From positions 20,271,650 through 20,335,649 of the forward strand of contig NC_079887.1 in the NCBI RefSeq assembly GCF_029227915.1: a stretch of DNA of 64,000 nucleotides, written 5' to 3'. The notes beneath the pieces are model-generated. The model was given only the letters and a program-made list of their open reading frames with translations, was not told where the DNA came from and did not search any database. The translations under genes and the position numbers were made by a program. The DNA is from Hydractinia symbiolongicarpus. Lineage: Eukaryota > Cnidaria > Hydrozoa > Anthoathecata > Hydractiniidae. Shown here piece by piece: positions 34,837 to 64,000 of this stretch (its first letter is position 1; every line of letters starts with the position of its first letter).

Positions 34837-36299
34837 AATAATTAAGTCAAACCAAATTGTTTATAAAAATAATTGTAACATTGTGTTAAAGGAGCAAAAA
34901 AAAACTAGTCAAAAATAAAGTCATCCTCTGACATACATTCTGATGTTTAAGACCAAGGTCGTCAAATGTTCGGCATGCTTTAAAATGTTTCAACCATTTT
35001 TACAGAGTCATTGTAAGACTATATAAGAATGGTTGACTAATAAACATTGGCACCTTATAGAAAGTGATCAAGAGCTCAATAAAACCTGGTCTGACTCTCC
35101 AATTGTTGCAACTATGCGGCATAAAAATATCAAGGATTTGCTTGTCAAGACAAAGGTTATAAAGCTCCCGACCGTAGGATTTAATGGGTCTCATAGTAAT
35201 CAAAAATCCGCATTGAATTAGTATAAGAGTTAAAATAAACCCTAAAATTCTAAGGATTATTATCTTCGTTACCAATTAAATTATAAATTGCTAAACACTT
35301 ACTAACATGTTGGTAAAAATAAACAATGACGTTACAATAATGGCAGAATATTGTAAAATCCAATCACCTACTGTTCGAAAATGACGTTTTGTTTTGCTAG
35401 ATGAAATAAGTTATTACGACACTGGGTTAGACAACAATACGAAAAAACCGTTATGAAACGCCTGGGAAACACCGATATTCCGATTTTTATACTAAAACGA
35501 TAAAAGAATGTAGCCTAGCTAACCGCAATCACTGTGGATGTTTTACCGAAGTAACCTACTGCGATACCGGCTGTATACTTTTTACATAGAATGTATCACA
35601 AACAATCATCACTATCACGTGGTACGGATCAAATAAAATGGATATAATTCTATCGTTTTTTTGGTATTAAAATTGCTCCCTTGGCTATTTAATTTCAGTT
35701 CGCCCGGTCCTTTTTTGCGCATTTGGTCCTGCACAGACTCTACTCGCCGCGTAGTTCAACAACCCCATGTGCGTTTGCTAAATTTGCTACTGCGGCTAAT
35801 ACAGCCAGCTTGAGCCGCAGGCCCTGTTTTTGATAAATCGTTTACTTTCGCACCGCTGTTCTGCGGCGGACCGAGTTCATCTAGCTAATCAAAGCACCTA
35901 CATTGGCAAAATATTTTTACTACTAGCTAGTGCTGAGCTTGCCACATAGGGTATATATATGATGTAAATATTTTGAAAACTACATCAATAACAAACCATT
36001 ATTTTTCCAGTAAATAGCTAGCTACATAAATATCTCTATTTCTTTCTCTAGAAAAGCCAATTACAACAATTTTTTTATTTTTTTAGAATAAAAAACTGCC
36101 TCTTCTTTTTATTTTATTCATCCAAGTTTCTTTTTCCATGTGCGCACTAAACACTCATCAACCAGACAGAGGGGCTACCATTTTTTGTTTATAAATTGAT
36201 GATGCAGGCGACTTGTCTCACTCGCGGAATGTTTACAAATTTTAAGCATAATTAGTGAAAGTGAGGGGACCAGTGTCTTTTTCTTTGCGCCGTTGTCCC
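34837..36299. other. mostly unassigned; contains a Penelope-type fragment
   Basis: Apart from the short reverse-transcriptase-like frame at 35030-35220, I see no feature. 35700-35900 is relatively GC-rich (CAGCTTGAGCCGCAGGCCC) but has no open frame or RNA structure that I recognise. Confidence 0.4.
35030..35220 (+). pseudogene. possible Penelope-like reverse transcriptase fragment
   Basis: The frame reads NKHWHLIESDQELNKTWSDS then PIVATMRHKNIKDLLVKTKV. The pattern KHWHxLxxD...PxxxxRxxKNxxDLLV is characteristic of the segment between the polymerase and the GIY-YIG nuclease in Penelope-like elements. Only about 60 codons remain. It may belong to the same relic as the tail at 39359. Confidence 0.5.
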
Positions 36300-36693
36300 T
36301 GATATTAAAAAAGCGAAAAGAGGTCCTGGGGACGAGATTGCTTTAAACCCTAATATCCCTGCAATCCTTTGTCAAAAGTACATGTTCCTATACATTTTCT
36401 ATACAATGAAGGCAACAGGTATAGAAATTTCTAAAATTTTTTTTTGGGTTTTAACAGCCCATTGCTGACGTTAGCAAAATTTTGAAATCCTTTATATCTC
36501 ATTAACCGCCCATAAAAAACAGATGATCATATACATTTTCTTGATCAGCAGTTTACACAATAGAGGTAGCGTGAAAAAAAGGTTCTAATTTTTTTTTGGT
36601 GGATGGGTTGCTGACGTCATCAAATTCAAAAAATGCTTTTTTAAAAAATTTTATCCTACCTCAGTGGATTTTTCCACGGGATTTATCGGCTAG
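36300..36693 (+). mobile_element. Helitron-like non-autonomous element with 3' terminus
   Basis: Same body as 12700-12919 and 20168-20570: TTTGTCAAAAGTACATG, GAAGGCAACAGGTATAGAAA, TTGCTGACGTCATCAAAT. It ends with the hairpin GTGG-ATTTTT-CCAC, then GGGATTTATCGGCTAG at 36693, followed by T. The 5' boundary was not found. Confidence 0.55.
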
Positions 36694-38215
36694 TAAGTCA
36701 GATAAAAAACTATTCTTTATCCAGTCCAGGGAATGTACTTAAGCACAGTGCCATTTATTTAATGTAAATTTTATGTCGTTTAAATACAAAGTTGTAAGAA
36801 AAATTGCTTGTGTCCGACCTACATTTGAATCACGATTTCGTTAGTTTGTGAAAAAGATATTACACCTTTTTTCGCTGTATCGCTAACTGGATTTGTTACA
36901 CATCACATACCTGTACTAAGCTCCATACCTGGATGTGTGACACAGCAGCTACAACAACAGTACAACAACAACACCCTATTGCGAGAACTTTATGTCTTCA
37001 AGATCTTGATTGTTTTTTTATAAAGAAAAATCTGCAGAAATCTATTTTTGAAAAATAAGTTCACTGTGACAACCTATTTGCCGAGCACACAATACCCTGC
37101 ACACTTAACTGTTAACTGTTATGGGAAGATTGTAAAACTATTAGAAAACAATACCTTTCGCATCGTACTAGGTGGCCCAAAATCCTAAAATAAATATTAA
37201 ATTAAGATGTGACCATCCCCTAACCTTGTTTCCAGGGCATTTTGCATTGTTGATGAAGTTAATAGCGGCGAAAAGGCCACTCCGTGATAACGGTTTAGGG
37301 GCCACAAGACCTTGGGACAAGGTTGACCATTCCCCATCATCAGATATCAGAAAGAGATTCCTGTTCTGTAATTATTATTGTGGGCTGCCTCAAAATCAGG
37401 TAAATTTAATGAAAACAATTGTTAAAAACTTCCTCTCCATTCACTTGTACTACTCATAGCATTTCTTTGCATTGTCTCCAGTTCCAAGTTATGATTTCTT
37501 AGCCAACCGCAAAGTTCAGTTGTGTCGGTTTTACAAGTTTCAGCGCTAGCCAATACCCTTCTTTACTCATAATGTGACGTCGCCGAATTTGGTCATTTTG
37601 ACTTAGAAAAAAATCAAATGATGAAGATCATGCTAGTTCGATTCGGCATGATTTGTTGAGTACACGGACAGAAATTTGAAAGTTAAGAACAATAGCAACA
37701 CCTGTTTATTTCAGCTGAAAGAATGCTATACATAAAGTCAAACTTTAAACGTACAAGAATAATTCTCCATTTGTCTTTAAATTGTCACAGAATGTTTGTT
37801 TTTGAAAGTAGAAAAAAACAGTTCAAAAATTTTTGTTGCTGTCAACAAGAGATATGTTTACAGTAATGACGTCACGTTATCAAAAAAAGAAGTATAACAT
37901 GGACAACGTCACGAAGCACTGGTTAATTTCGAAAAAATGTGGTCCTGTCACATGATTTTTTCAGATTTTTGCTGCTGATATCAGCCCTCGAGTGTCACTC
38001 CCCGTATATATAGAAAAAAGGTCTTTAAATCATTGAAGTAAGAATTCTAGTTAAAGGGGCACTACAGTGAAAAAAAAATACTTGACAATACATAAATATG
38101 ACAAAATAAACCTTTTACAATCGTTAAAAATCTTTATATATATCTTAATCGGGTCTGTAAACATCTTCAATTTCAAATAAATTTGCAAAGTCGCGTAAAG
38201 TCGGGAGGACTAGGT
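36694..38215. other. gene-free stretch with one MITE-like relic
   Basis: Contains the inverted-arm relic at 37220-37325. The short open frame over 37172-37459 runs through that relic and is not considered a gene. No other feature was recognised. Confidence 0.4.
37220..37325. mobile_element. short inverted-repeat MITE-like relic
   Basis: CTAACCTTGTTTCCAGGGC and the complement of CTTGGGACAAGGTTG form imperfect arms about 75 bp apart. It resembles 27721-27770. The arms are decayed, so boundaries are approximate. Confidence 0.4.
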
Positions 38216-38393
38216 CCGAATAAATAAGCATACGTCACATCGTGCAGAAAGTACGTGAGCCCCAGCAGCACCCGCACGCGCTTTTCTGCGCACAAATACA
38301 AACAAATTTTATGTAACGTTGAAATACTCTCCATGAAAAATTCGAACCTAAATCTCTTATTTGTGTCATAACCATTAGACCAGCAGGGCGTAC
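38216..38393 (-). mobile_element. tRNA-derived SINE (minus)
   Basis: On the minus strand 38393-38341 reads CCCTGCTGGTCTAATGG (A box) and AGGTTCGAATTTTTC (B box) at tRNA-like spacing. A body follows with GCGCGTGCGGGTGCTGCTGG. The cloverleaf is incomplete. This explains the two overlapping minus-strand frames of 83-91 codons. Confidence 0.6.
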
Positions 38394-39358
38394 AGGCATA
38401 AATACAAAAATACAGTATATACAACAGTAACTTTCATGACCAATCTCATACAAACATATAGCTACACACACTTGCAAGTTGATAGAATTCACAACTGGTG
38501 GAATGCTCATCCAAAAAGTTCTACAAAAGGTTTTAGCTAGACATCGAAAATTCTGACTGACTCAACAGACTTTTAAAATTTTTGAGCTAATGACTATGGA
38601 ACAGCAATTTTTTCCTTCAGGGTTTTCTATTTTTTTTACACAAATCTGCTCATAAAAAGTACATGTTAAAACTTTTTACGCTTCGGCAAAGGAGTTTCAT
38701 CAATTATATTAAACTTGCTAGCTGTACCTTGAACATTTCCAGCAATCGGGCGTACCGAATATTGCATTCTAATAGTGTTGTCGTTGTATCCTACATCTCT
38801 CACGGATGGATTAACACGACGACGGCCAGGCTCCTCCTGTTGACAGACACCGATGAACAATCTGGGGATGAGGTTGTGTGAATTAGAACGAAATAACTTT
38901 ATTTCCAGCACGGTCTTTTTTACCAAAAAAAAAGAGAGTCTACTATGAAAAGAAAACAAGGAATAATAACCTTATTATTACAAAGAAGGTTATAACCTCC
39001 CCAAAACTTTTTAGATTTTTTGACATGCAAAATCTGTCGTAAATTGCAAAACACGACGAATCCCAGGGACGAAGTTCCGATAATGGAACGATGCATTTCT
39101 CCCTCAAATCGGATTTTTCCTCAATGTTGTTGTTTATTTATGTCGCGCACGTGGTGGGGCTTCGTTTTACTGTATTTTTTTAAACATCTTATTTGTGCTC
39201 AAGGAGTTAAATGCTCTAGATCTGCTGTAGGTGTAGTTAAATGTGTTTCAGCTATGACTTTAGCATTTTTAAAGGTTTAGCTAGCTAGGTAGCTACTGAA
39301 TTTCCAAAATTTTGCTAGGTGAAAAGTAGGATGGGGTAAAAAAACTACTATTAAAATT
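38394..39358. other. gene-free stretch
   Basis: Opposed short frames near 38663-38959 have no domain that I recognise. The 38,990 region repeats CCTTATTATTACAAAGAAGGTTATAACC as a small palindrome-like word. Nothing firm can be called. Confidence 0.35.
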
Positions 39359-39523
39359 CACACAAATATTTTTGAAGACGATCGTACACGATTTACCATA
39401 GACGATTTCGAAATTCTGTCTGGTGGCTATAGAAGCAACAAATTCAAAAGAAAGTTGGCAAAAGCATTACATATTAAGCCCGTTAAACCAACCTTGAATG
39501 TTCAAGAACAATCAGTGCATTAG
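39359..39523 (+). pseudogene. Penelope-like element C-terminal fragment
   Basis: A 54-codon frame ends at TAG 39521. It contains IDDFEILSGGYRSNKFKRKL and KPVKPTLNVQEQSVH, the typical end of Penelope GIY-YIG proteins (xxALxIKxxKPxLNxQExSxxL). A hammerhead-like motif follows about 90 bases later, where a terminal repeat would be. Upstream polymerase motifs are absent here. Confidence 0.6.
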
Positions 39524-39610
39524 GTCGTTATTTTTTATAATATATATGAATCCATAGAAACGCTTACTTACTGTAACATTTTAACTTTTAATTTGTAAAA
39601 AATACACACT

Positions 39611-39645
39611 CTGATGATGTCTACTGGAATGTGTAGACAAATATA
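39611..39645 (+). ncRNA. degenerate hammerhead-like motif
   Basis: CTGATGA (39611-39617), then a T and a stem II hairpin GTCTAC...GTAGAC (39619-39624 / 39633-39638), then AAAT. The core heptamer is canonical, but the GAAA box has lost its G. It lies downstream of a Penelope protein tail, the expected location. Inactive if real. Confidence 0.4.
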
Positions 39646-40989
39646 TAGTTTTTAAAGAAAATCGTTTTACATCCCTCTGATTTTCACAATGATTAAGCCT
39701 CTGGTTATGTTATTTATAATTAAGCATGTTTTAGCTTGCTAACTTTTTTGCTTCTGGCACGTAAAGAATTATATGCTTAGTGAATTAGCTAGAAAATCTC
39801 TTCTTAAAAAACAGAAAAATGGTCAGAAAGTGTGAACTAAGGTTTTTTCAACCTGTCTCAAAAATAACACTATTGTTTTTTTTATTTATTTACATATGGT
39901 GTCACTTTATCACCAAGTCTTGTTTTTTATACAAGCCATATGCATTCGAATTTATTGCAAGGGATATACAATCGAAACTGGTAAAATAATTTTTTTTCAT
40001 TGTTGCGCTTTCAAAAATATAAAAGTGAGGATGCTTATTATTGTTATATATACATGAAGGTCACAAATTTATTGTGGTTTATGCGTAATGTGAATAAACA
40101 TGAAGCACGATGTTAACAAACCTTATCACAGTACTGTACTTTCTCTTGTTTTGAAATTTAACACTATGTTTTATGGATATTTGCATTCTGCGGTCTGCTG
40201 TTTATGTTTTTTACCTACAGGTGCACATAGTGTGTAAATTACCAAATTTAGAACATATATCAGTTGAATCATACTAGTGACTAAAGCCACAGTAAAGAAA
40301 AGTTTTAACCATTATTTGATATTCTTTACTTTAATTTTGCATGTTATGGCCATCCACAAGATATGTAATTTCTAATTACAAAAGTCGGTCAGTGTAAAAA
40401 TTTTTTTTAAAAAAATTAAAAAAGTTATTTTTCTTTTAATGTAAGCCTGATGAAGCATCTTTAGCATCTTTGCACCTTAAATTGTGCTCTATAATGTGCC
40501 AAGTTGCCAATACACAATGTGAAAAGTGATGTTTTTTTTGTTCTGTGTGGAAAGATGAAAAAGGTATTAACTTTTTGTTTATTGTTTTCACAAATTTGCT
40601 GACTCCCAACTCGAATTGTGCCTTTCAAAGTGACTTGGTTGTGTGATGCTAATCAATTATATTTTTGAGGGTATAGGTAATATTTTGCACAAGCACAAAA
40701 ACCCAATCAAAATGTAGCACAAGAACACACATTGGGGCATTTTAGTTTTAAGCCCTGTTTTTATCATGGACTCTTAAACTGTTCAGCCTAAGGTTGTATC
40801 ATGGTATTTAAACTATTTACCAAATAATTAAAAATTAAAAAAAAAATTAAAAGCTAAAATTTTGGAAATTTTAGGCAGCCTTTAAAGCTGTATGCATGTG
40901 TACACAACAAAATTTCATTATGGTTTAAAATCTTGGTCAGAAACATGCTTCATATAAATGGCTTCATAGCTGCTGTTTTATTTCTTTAG
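39646..40989. other. region upstream of the first recognised MRM1-like exon
   Basis: AT-rich and stop-rich. A further 5' exon with a mitochondrial targeting sequence would be expected here or upstream, but I could not find one. Nothing else was recognised. Confidence 0.4.
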
Positions 40990-59570
<18,581 letters not shown>

Positions 59571-60544
59571 ATACTCTGTGTACTATCTTTTGTTTTATTG
59601 CCTCATTAGCGCCACTCCGTGGAACGACGGTTATTACTCATCTTGCAACAACCTTGTGTACACGAAAAAAAATTTAAATATGGAAACAAACCGCACAAAA
59701 ATTGTTTACAAGTAGGGGCAGCGCCACAATTTCTTAGGCATAGTGGGAGATTTGGAGATTTTAGTGACAATCAACGACCGAAGCGAGTTGCCGAAACAGC
59801 AGGGGTCCAGGCGTTGTAAGCCCCCTGCCCGCATTTTTAGAGTCTTAAAACACATAAAACGGCTATTTCGGCCCTGCTTATTACGTACTGATTTTGTTGG
59901 TATGCGTCACTGCATAAAAAATCGCATTATTTAGTGAGACAACCATGTAGTTGCTCTGGTTGGATAACATCTCATGCAAACATGTGATCGTCTTGCTGAG
60001 ACACGAAACTAAATCTGATTAACTTTATTTACTAGACATGATAATATAAACATAACAGTTTTAAGAACTGAAACGTGATCTGAAAGGGATTTTCTTAGAA
60101 AGAAAAGTTCAAGTGGGCTTGCGACACTTGTTATGTTATTTTTTTATTTATCTGTTGTTAAGAACTATGTACAGCAGGGTTGGAAGTACTTATCTACATT
60201 AGTCAACCCTAGAACCTGATTACTGTAAAACCTGTACATAGCGAAGTTGAAATAGCAGACAATTTTCTGCTTCATTAAATTCCATCTGAAATTGTTAATT
60301 GATGCAACAGATTTTTTTAAATTTGGACTTGAGATTAGTTACCTATTTTACTTTCTTAATTGTATCGCGTTATATACAAGGAGGACGTTTTCAGAGCATG
60401 TAGTACACTAATTTATTTAAACTCCCTCAATAGTCATCTCCATTTCTTAAGCCTTCTTTCTAAGTTTTTGCGATACACCTGCACCACATACCCCGGATAT
60501 TTATAATAGGAATCTTACGTAATGCGAAAGTCACGACAAAGACC

Positions 60545-60645
60545 ACTGACACGATGTGTCCCATCAATTGACTGCAACTGCGCATGCGTATCGCGATGAT
60601 TCTCCTTATTACCAATGTCTTTTCAAACTACGTGAAAGTAAAATA
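60545..60645 (+). repeat. duplicated non-coding block, copy 1 (partner at 61146)
   Basis: Shares TGCAACTGCGCATGC, TATC, GATTCTCC and CAAACTA in the same order with 61146-61256, with substitutions and small indels. Confidence 0.5.
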
Positions 60646-61145
60646 TAGATTTTTGTCTCTCTTAACTGTAATTTGTTTTCGTTGTAGGGATTTTGTTGCA
60701 TTCGTTGTTGAAGTGTTGGCGATAGTGATGGGCGAAGAAAACGTAGCAACAATACGACGACGTGTCAGGAAAAAGCATGGTACTGTATTGTTCAAGTAAA
60801 GTAACATACAACATGGAAACGTGATGACTGAAGAAAGAATACACGTAAAATCATAAACAACGCAGTATTGAGAAAATGTATTTGTTAAGAAAAGCCTTAT
60901 AGAATTTTATATTTATACAGATGCAGGATGCAGAAGAAAACAAAATTTGCTTTTTAATTAACCATGCTTCATGTGTTTGCCTCTGATGTTAGAGTTGGTT
61001 TACTTAGTCAAAAAAATTGGTTAAGCGAGTAAACTTAACTTAGTCAATTTAAACTGAAGCGAGAGCGTAGGGAATTCTCTGATAAACCTTTTTTCCATTT
61101 GTAGTAAAACAAAGAAGTACGGTAATATTATTCTAACGAACTGTC

Positions 61146-61256
61146 TGAACAAGAATCACCACCATGATGTATCTCACCAATCGGTTGCAACTGCGCATGC
61201 TTATCCTGGTGATTCCCTTGATTCTCCGCGCTGTTCCAAACTATGCAGAAGTTAAA
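61146..61256 (+). repeat. duplicated non-coding block, copy 2
   Basis: ATGTATCTCACCAATCGGTTGCAACTGCGCATGCTTATCC is the counterpart of ATGTGTCCCATCAATTGACTG plus its continuation in copy 1. It lies 450 bp upstream of the HEPN gene. Confidence 0.5.
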
Positions 61257-61696
61257 ACAAATATCATTCTAAGGACCTGTACATAACATAGAATTTGATA
61301 TCCCATTTAAAATTTAACTTAGTTTTGACATGGAATAAGAACTTAAGCGTTGTCAAAGAAACTGCCATTTAACAACTTATGATATTTCTAATCAGCTTCC
61401 GGAGGGAAAAACCTGACATCCAAAATTTACCTTCAGGGTAAAGAGAATTAAATCATTAAATAAACAAAGAAACGTATTGTCAACAGAATACTAATGCTAA
61501 CATGTTATGAAAACAAAATATTTTTTTAAAAACCAATTTCAAGTTTGACATTGACAAGTCAAACAGAGTTTGAGGATTTTCAAAGAAGTGTGTAGCGAGA
61601 CAGGAACAAAAAAAAGTTATAATATTTAAACATTAAACGTTTTAGTGTCCATACACAGCCAAAAAGATTTTACCACAACGACGCATCATTAGGATC

Positions 61697-62737
61697 ATGT
61701 TTTTTCTTCGACAAACAGATCCAATTTTTGCTGAAAATGAATATAGCATCAGACTCGGCACGTTACTTAACCATGGAGGAACAAAAATTTTGCGAAGTAT
61801 ATTTCATAACAAAACGATTTATAACGGAAAATCTGAAGATCCTGATGTACTTTTTCAAGAAATGAAGAAACATAAAAATAGTTTAAAGAAAGAATTACGA
61901 ATTGATCAAATGGAATTAGTCTTCCCGAAATCGCAAAAGACAATATCTGCGAAATTTGATATATCGATTTTAGTGATATTGATAGCAATATGTGTCGTTG
62001 TTCCACCACCCAGCAGCACTGGAAACTGGAAAGATAAGCCTGACAAAAACGATACAAGCATCGGAGCTTACGTTATCAGACTTCGATTTCTTCGGAATGA
62101 AGTTATACACTCAACAACAATTAACATTGATCAAAAATTTTCAGAGAAATGGAAAGAAATTATTGATGTGCTAAAAAACCTAGGGTTTGATGTCAAAACA
62201 GTGACCAATTTAAAATCCTCAAAGTTTTGTCAACTTGAGTTATATAAGCTATCCATGCTACACGCAAATGTGGACCTTCTGGAAGGCAAAGTCAATCAGT
62301 GGATAAAACAAGTGGATAAGACTTCTCGCAACATCGATAATCTTGATCAATCTCAAGTTCGGTTAGAAGGAGACATCCAGTTTGTTATAAGTTGCATCAG
62401 TAACTTATCAAATCACATCATAGGTTTGGAAAATAGTCAAACGTCCCAAGATCAAAACTTGGAGTGTGTTCGAAACACGCTTGAGAATGTTCTATCGCAA
62501 ACACGACGCCATGATGAACTGTTTGAACAAGCAAACCATGTGATCGGAATGCTTTCTAGAAATATACATACATATATTGATGATGAGATAAAGGCTGCTT
62601 TTGATCGTACCACGATTCAATATAAACGTAAGTTGTTTTATGTTTGTTTGTTTTTGTTTTTTGATAGCTTTTTTGTTTTTTGTTTTTCAGTATATCTATT
62701 CACTGCTTGGTACGAAGTAAGACAGCCTAAAGGATGA
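61697..62737 (+). CDS. DZIP3-like HEPN domain, coiled-coil protein
   Basis: ATG 61697 begins MFFLRQTDPIFAENEYSIRL and is the first in frame. Residues about 18-170 match the HEPN domain type found in DZIP3/hRUL138: HGGTKILRSIF near the start, FDISILVILI, VPPPSSTGNWK, DTSIGAYVIRLRFLRNEVIH. The R-x4-H (RNEVIH, residues 133-138) is the HEPN ribonuclease signature. Residues about 190-300 are polar and heptad-like, probably coiled coil. A canonical donor AAAC|GTAAGT at 62628 and acceptor TTTTTCAG at 62690 bound a T-rich 63-bp piece without stops. If spliced, the protein is 325 residues; if retained, 346 with a hydrophobic segment. The role is unknown; such proteins are often proposed to act in RNA-based defence or signalling. 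Confidence 0.75.
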   Translation: MFFLRQTDPIFAENEYSIRLGTLLNHGGTKILRSIFHNKTIYNGKSEDPDVLFQEMKKHKNSLKKELRIDQMELVFPKSQKTISAKFDISILVILIAICVVVPPPSSTGNWKDKPDKNDTSIGAYVIRLRFLRNEVIHSTTINIDQKFSEKWKEIIDVLKNLGFDVKTVTNLKSSKFCQLELYKLSMLHANVDLLEGKVNQWIKQVDKTSRNIDNLDQSQVRLEGDIQFVISCISNLSNHIIGLENSQTSQDQNLECVRNTLENVLSQTRRHDELFEQANHVIGMLSRNIHTYIDDEIKAAFDRTTIQYKRKLFYVCLFLFFDSFFVFCFSVYLFTAWYEVRQPKG

Positions 62738-62829
62738 ATACTTTTGTAGTTTTTGTTGTTGATGTTCTTCTTTTCTTTTGGCGACCTCTCGTGGAAATAA
62801 GTTTTTTGCGGTCTTTTGGGTGGTCATGT

Positions 62830-62932
62830 TGTTGATATCGTTGTGGTCGTTGTTGCTGTTGTTTATATTATCGTTGTTATTGTTGTTTGTGTTGTTATTG
62901 TTGTTATTGTTGTTATTGTTGTTATTAGCTGT
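62830..62932. repeat. (TTG/TTA)n microsatellite
   Basis: Degenerate GTTGTT and GTTATT trinucleotides, becoming regular GTTATTGTT after 62885. It lies 90 bp after the stop of the HEPN gene, possibly in its 3' UTR. Confidence 0.85.
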
Positions 62933-62937
62933 GGAAC

Positions 62938-64000
62938 ACACAGCTTCCAGTTTCAGCTGAAAGCTCGAACAAAATCCTGATCTTCTGGGATTTAAGTGAA
63001 GATATGCGTATCTCGGATGCGGTTAGTAAAATTGACGTTTAATCTGCCATTTTAAAAGCTGCGTGCTATGTTTGAAAAAGATCTCTTTTTGTCTTGTAAA
63101 TGCTCCGTATGTTTTCTATACTATCACACCTATGTAAATCTTAGTAAAATGTTTTTTATTATTTTGGCTATCACAGACGTATATGGCAGACCATCTACCG
63201 TGGTCAGTGTCAGTTAGATGGCAATTTAATACATACAGACAGCTACCTAGTTCTATTTTGTGCTTTTCTCTCAAGTTTTCCATTTAGTTTGGTATAAGTC
63301 CATTTTGGGCTAGCCATTGTTACTTCTTGTGTTGTTTTTTACCAACCTAAAGGTAGCCACAAAGTAGTAGGGAAGCATATATAGCTTTTGTAATAATAAT
63401 CCTGCAAATTTTAGCAATGATGCTTATTTCATACATCATAATTTATTGTGTTTGCTTCAACATAGCAATAGAATAAAATATTTTATCCTAGTGGTATAAA
63501 CGAGCTTCGATGTTTATGTTTTGACAGAATTTCACGCTTGTGCATAAAATCTGAAAAATCAACAGATTATAAAATGGGCCAGACTATATAGAAGAAGAAA
63601 GTTAACATTCAGGGAGAACTGATAATTAGCATGTAACAGGACAGTTAGTCCACGCTTATACGACTATAATACGGTGGAGATCTTTTTCGCTTAAATTTCC
63701 ACAATTTTCTTTAATATGTCGATATTGTAATGTATGACTTCTCCATGTTTTTCACGCCTGAGTAAATCTTTTCAATGCTTTTCCATAAAATCAGCGTTGT
63801 CGTTTCAAGAGCATTCATAAATTGAATCTGATAATTATATATACATATATGGCTAATTATACAGTAACAGTTGTCATATTTGTTGTGATGAAAGCAAAGT
63901 CTGAATTTAGACGGTTAATTAGCCGGTATATATGAGTTTAAAAATAAATATCTTTCACGCGCAGTCGTTTCTTGTTCTTTTCTTACTTTTTTATTGAAGC
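62938..64000. other. gene-free end of the window
   Basis: AT-rich, with no recognisable gene. 63600-63720 has some word-level likeness to 16300-16370 (CTTAAATTTCCACA and neighbours), perhaps an old shared repeat, too weak to call. Confidence 0.4.

Larger units (their letters stand above)
59571..61696. other. intergenic region between the MRM1-like and HEPN genes
   Basis: Probably contains the 3' UTR of the first gene. Two diverged copies of a roughly 100-bp sequence are described separately. Short open frames (for example 59619-59934) have no recognisable domain. Confidence 0.4.

Noticed and set aside
62696-62941. Asn-rich protein on the minus strand
   Set aside because: It is the reverse reading of the (TTG/TTA)n microsatellite after the HEPN gene.

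Overview
The window is AT-rich metazoan nuclear DNA: spliced genes with short exons and GT-AG introns, many microsatellites and minisatellites, and a dense mixture of transposable-element remnants. Gene content (a divergent GABA-B-type class C GPCR, a mitochondrial rRNA methyltransferase, a DZIP3-like HEPN protein) and the repeat types (Penelope-like and copia elements, Helitron-type termini, tRNA-derived SINEs) suggest a marine invertebrate, most probably a cnidarian. The species cannot be fixed from sequence alone. No bacterial operon, CRISPR array or prokaryotic signal is present.

Layout. 1-2.7 kb: gene-poor flank with small tandem repeats. 2.7-10.6 kb: a 16-exon GABA-B-receptor-like gene (+), with a (CGTT)n array and an inverted SINE pair in its introns. 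11-20.6 kb: repeats, including a (CTGT)96 array, Helitron-type ends, a 5'-truncated Penelope-like element between inverted arms that carry hammerhead-ribozyme-like motifs, SINE- and MITE-like elements, a non-LTR retrotransposon 3' end, and a nearly pure 1.9 kb (ATCC)n array. 22.8-29.8 kb: two tandem paralogues of an unrecognised acidic, probably N-myristoylated protein; the first is broken by a frameshift and a breakpoint, the second is intact. 30.0-34.8 kb: a large rolling-circle-like repeat with a nested DNA transposon; a shorter inverted copy lies at 56.7-59.2 kb. 35-40 kb: Penelope, Helitron, SINE and MITE fragments.

41.0-59.6 kb is one gene. Nine small exons of a mitochondrial rRNA 2'-O-methyltransferase (MRM1-like) can be chained in phase over 18.6 kb. 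The introns hold a complete but decayed copia element, an array of short palindromes, a 3.8 kb minisatellite of 50-bp units, a 27-bp minisatellite and the second rolling-circle-like copy. 61.7-62.7 kb: a HEPN (DZIP3-type) coiled-coil gene (+). The last kilobase holds nothing I can call.

The genes do not form a pathway. Exon chains were built from homology recalled from the families plus splice-site and phase consistency; no alignment or transcript was available.
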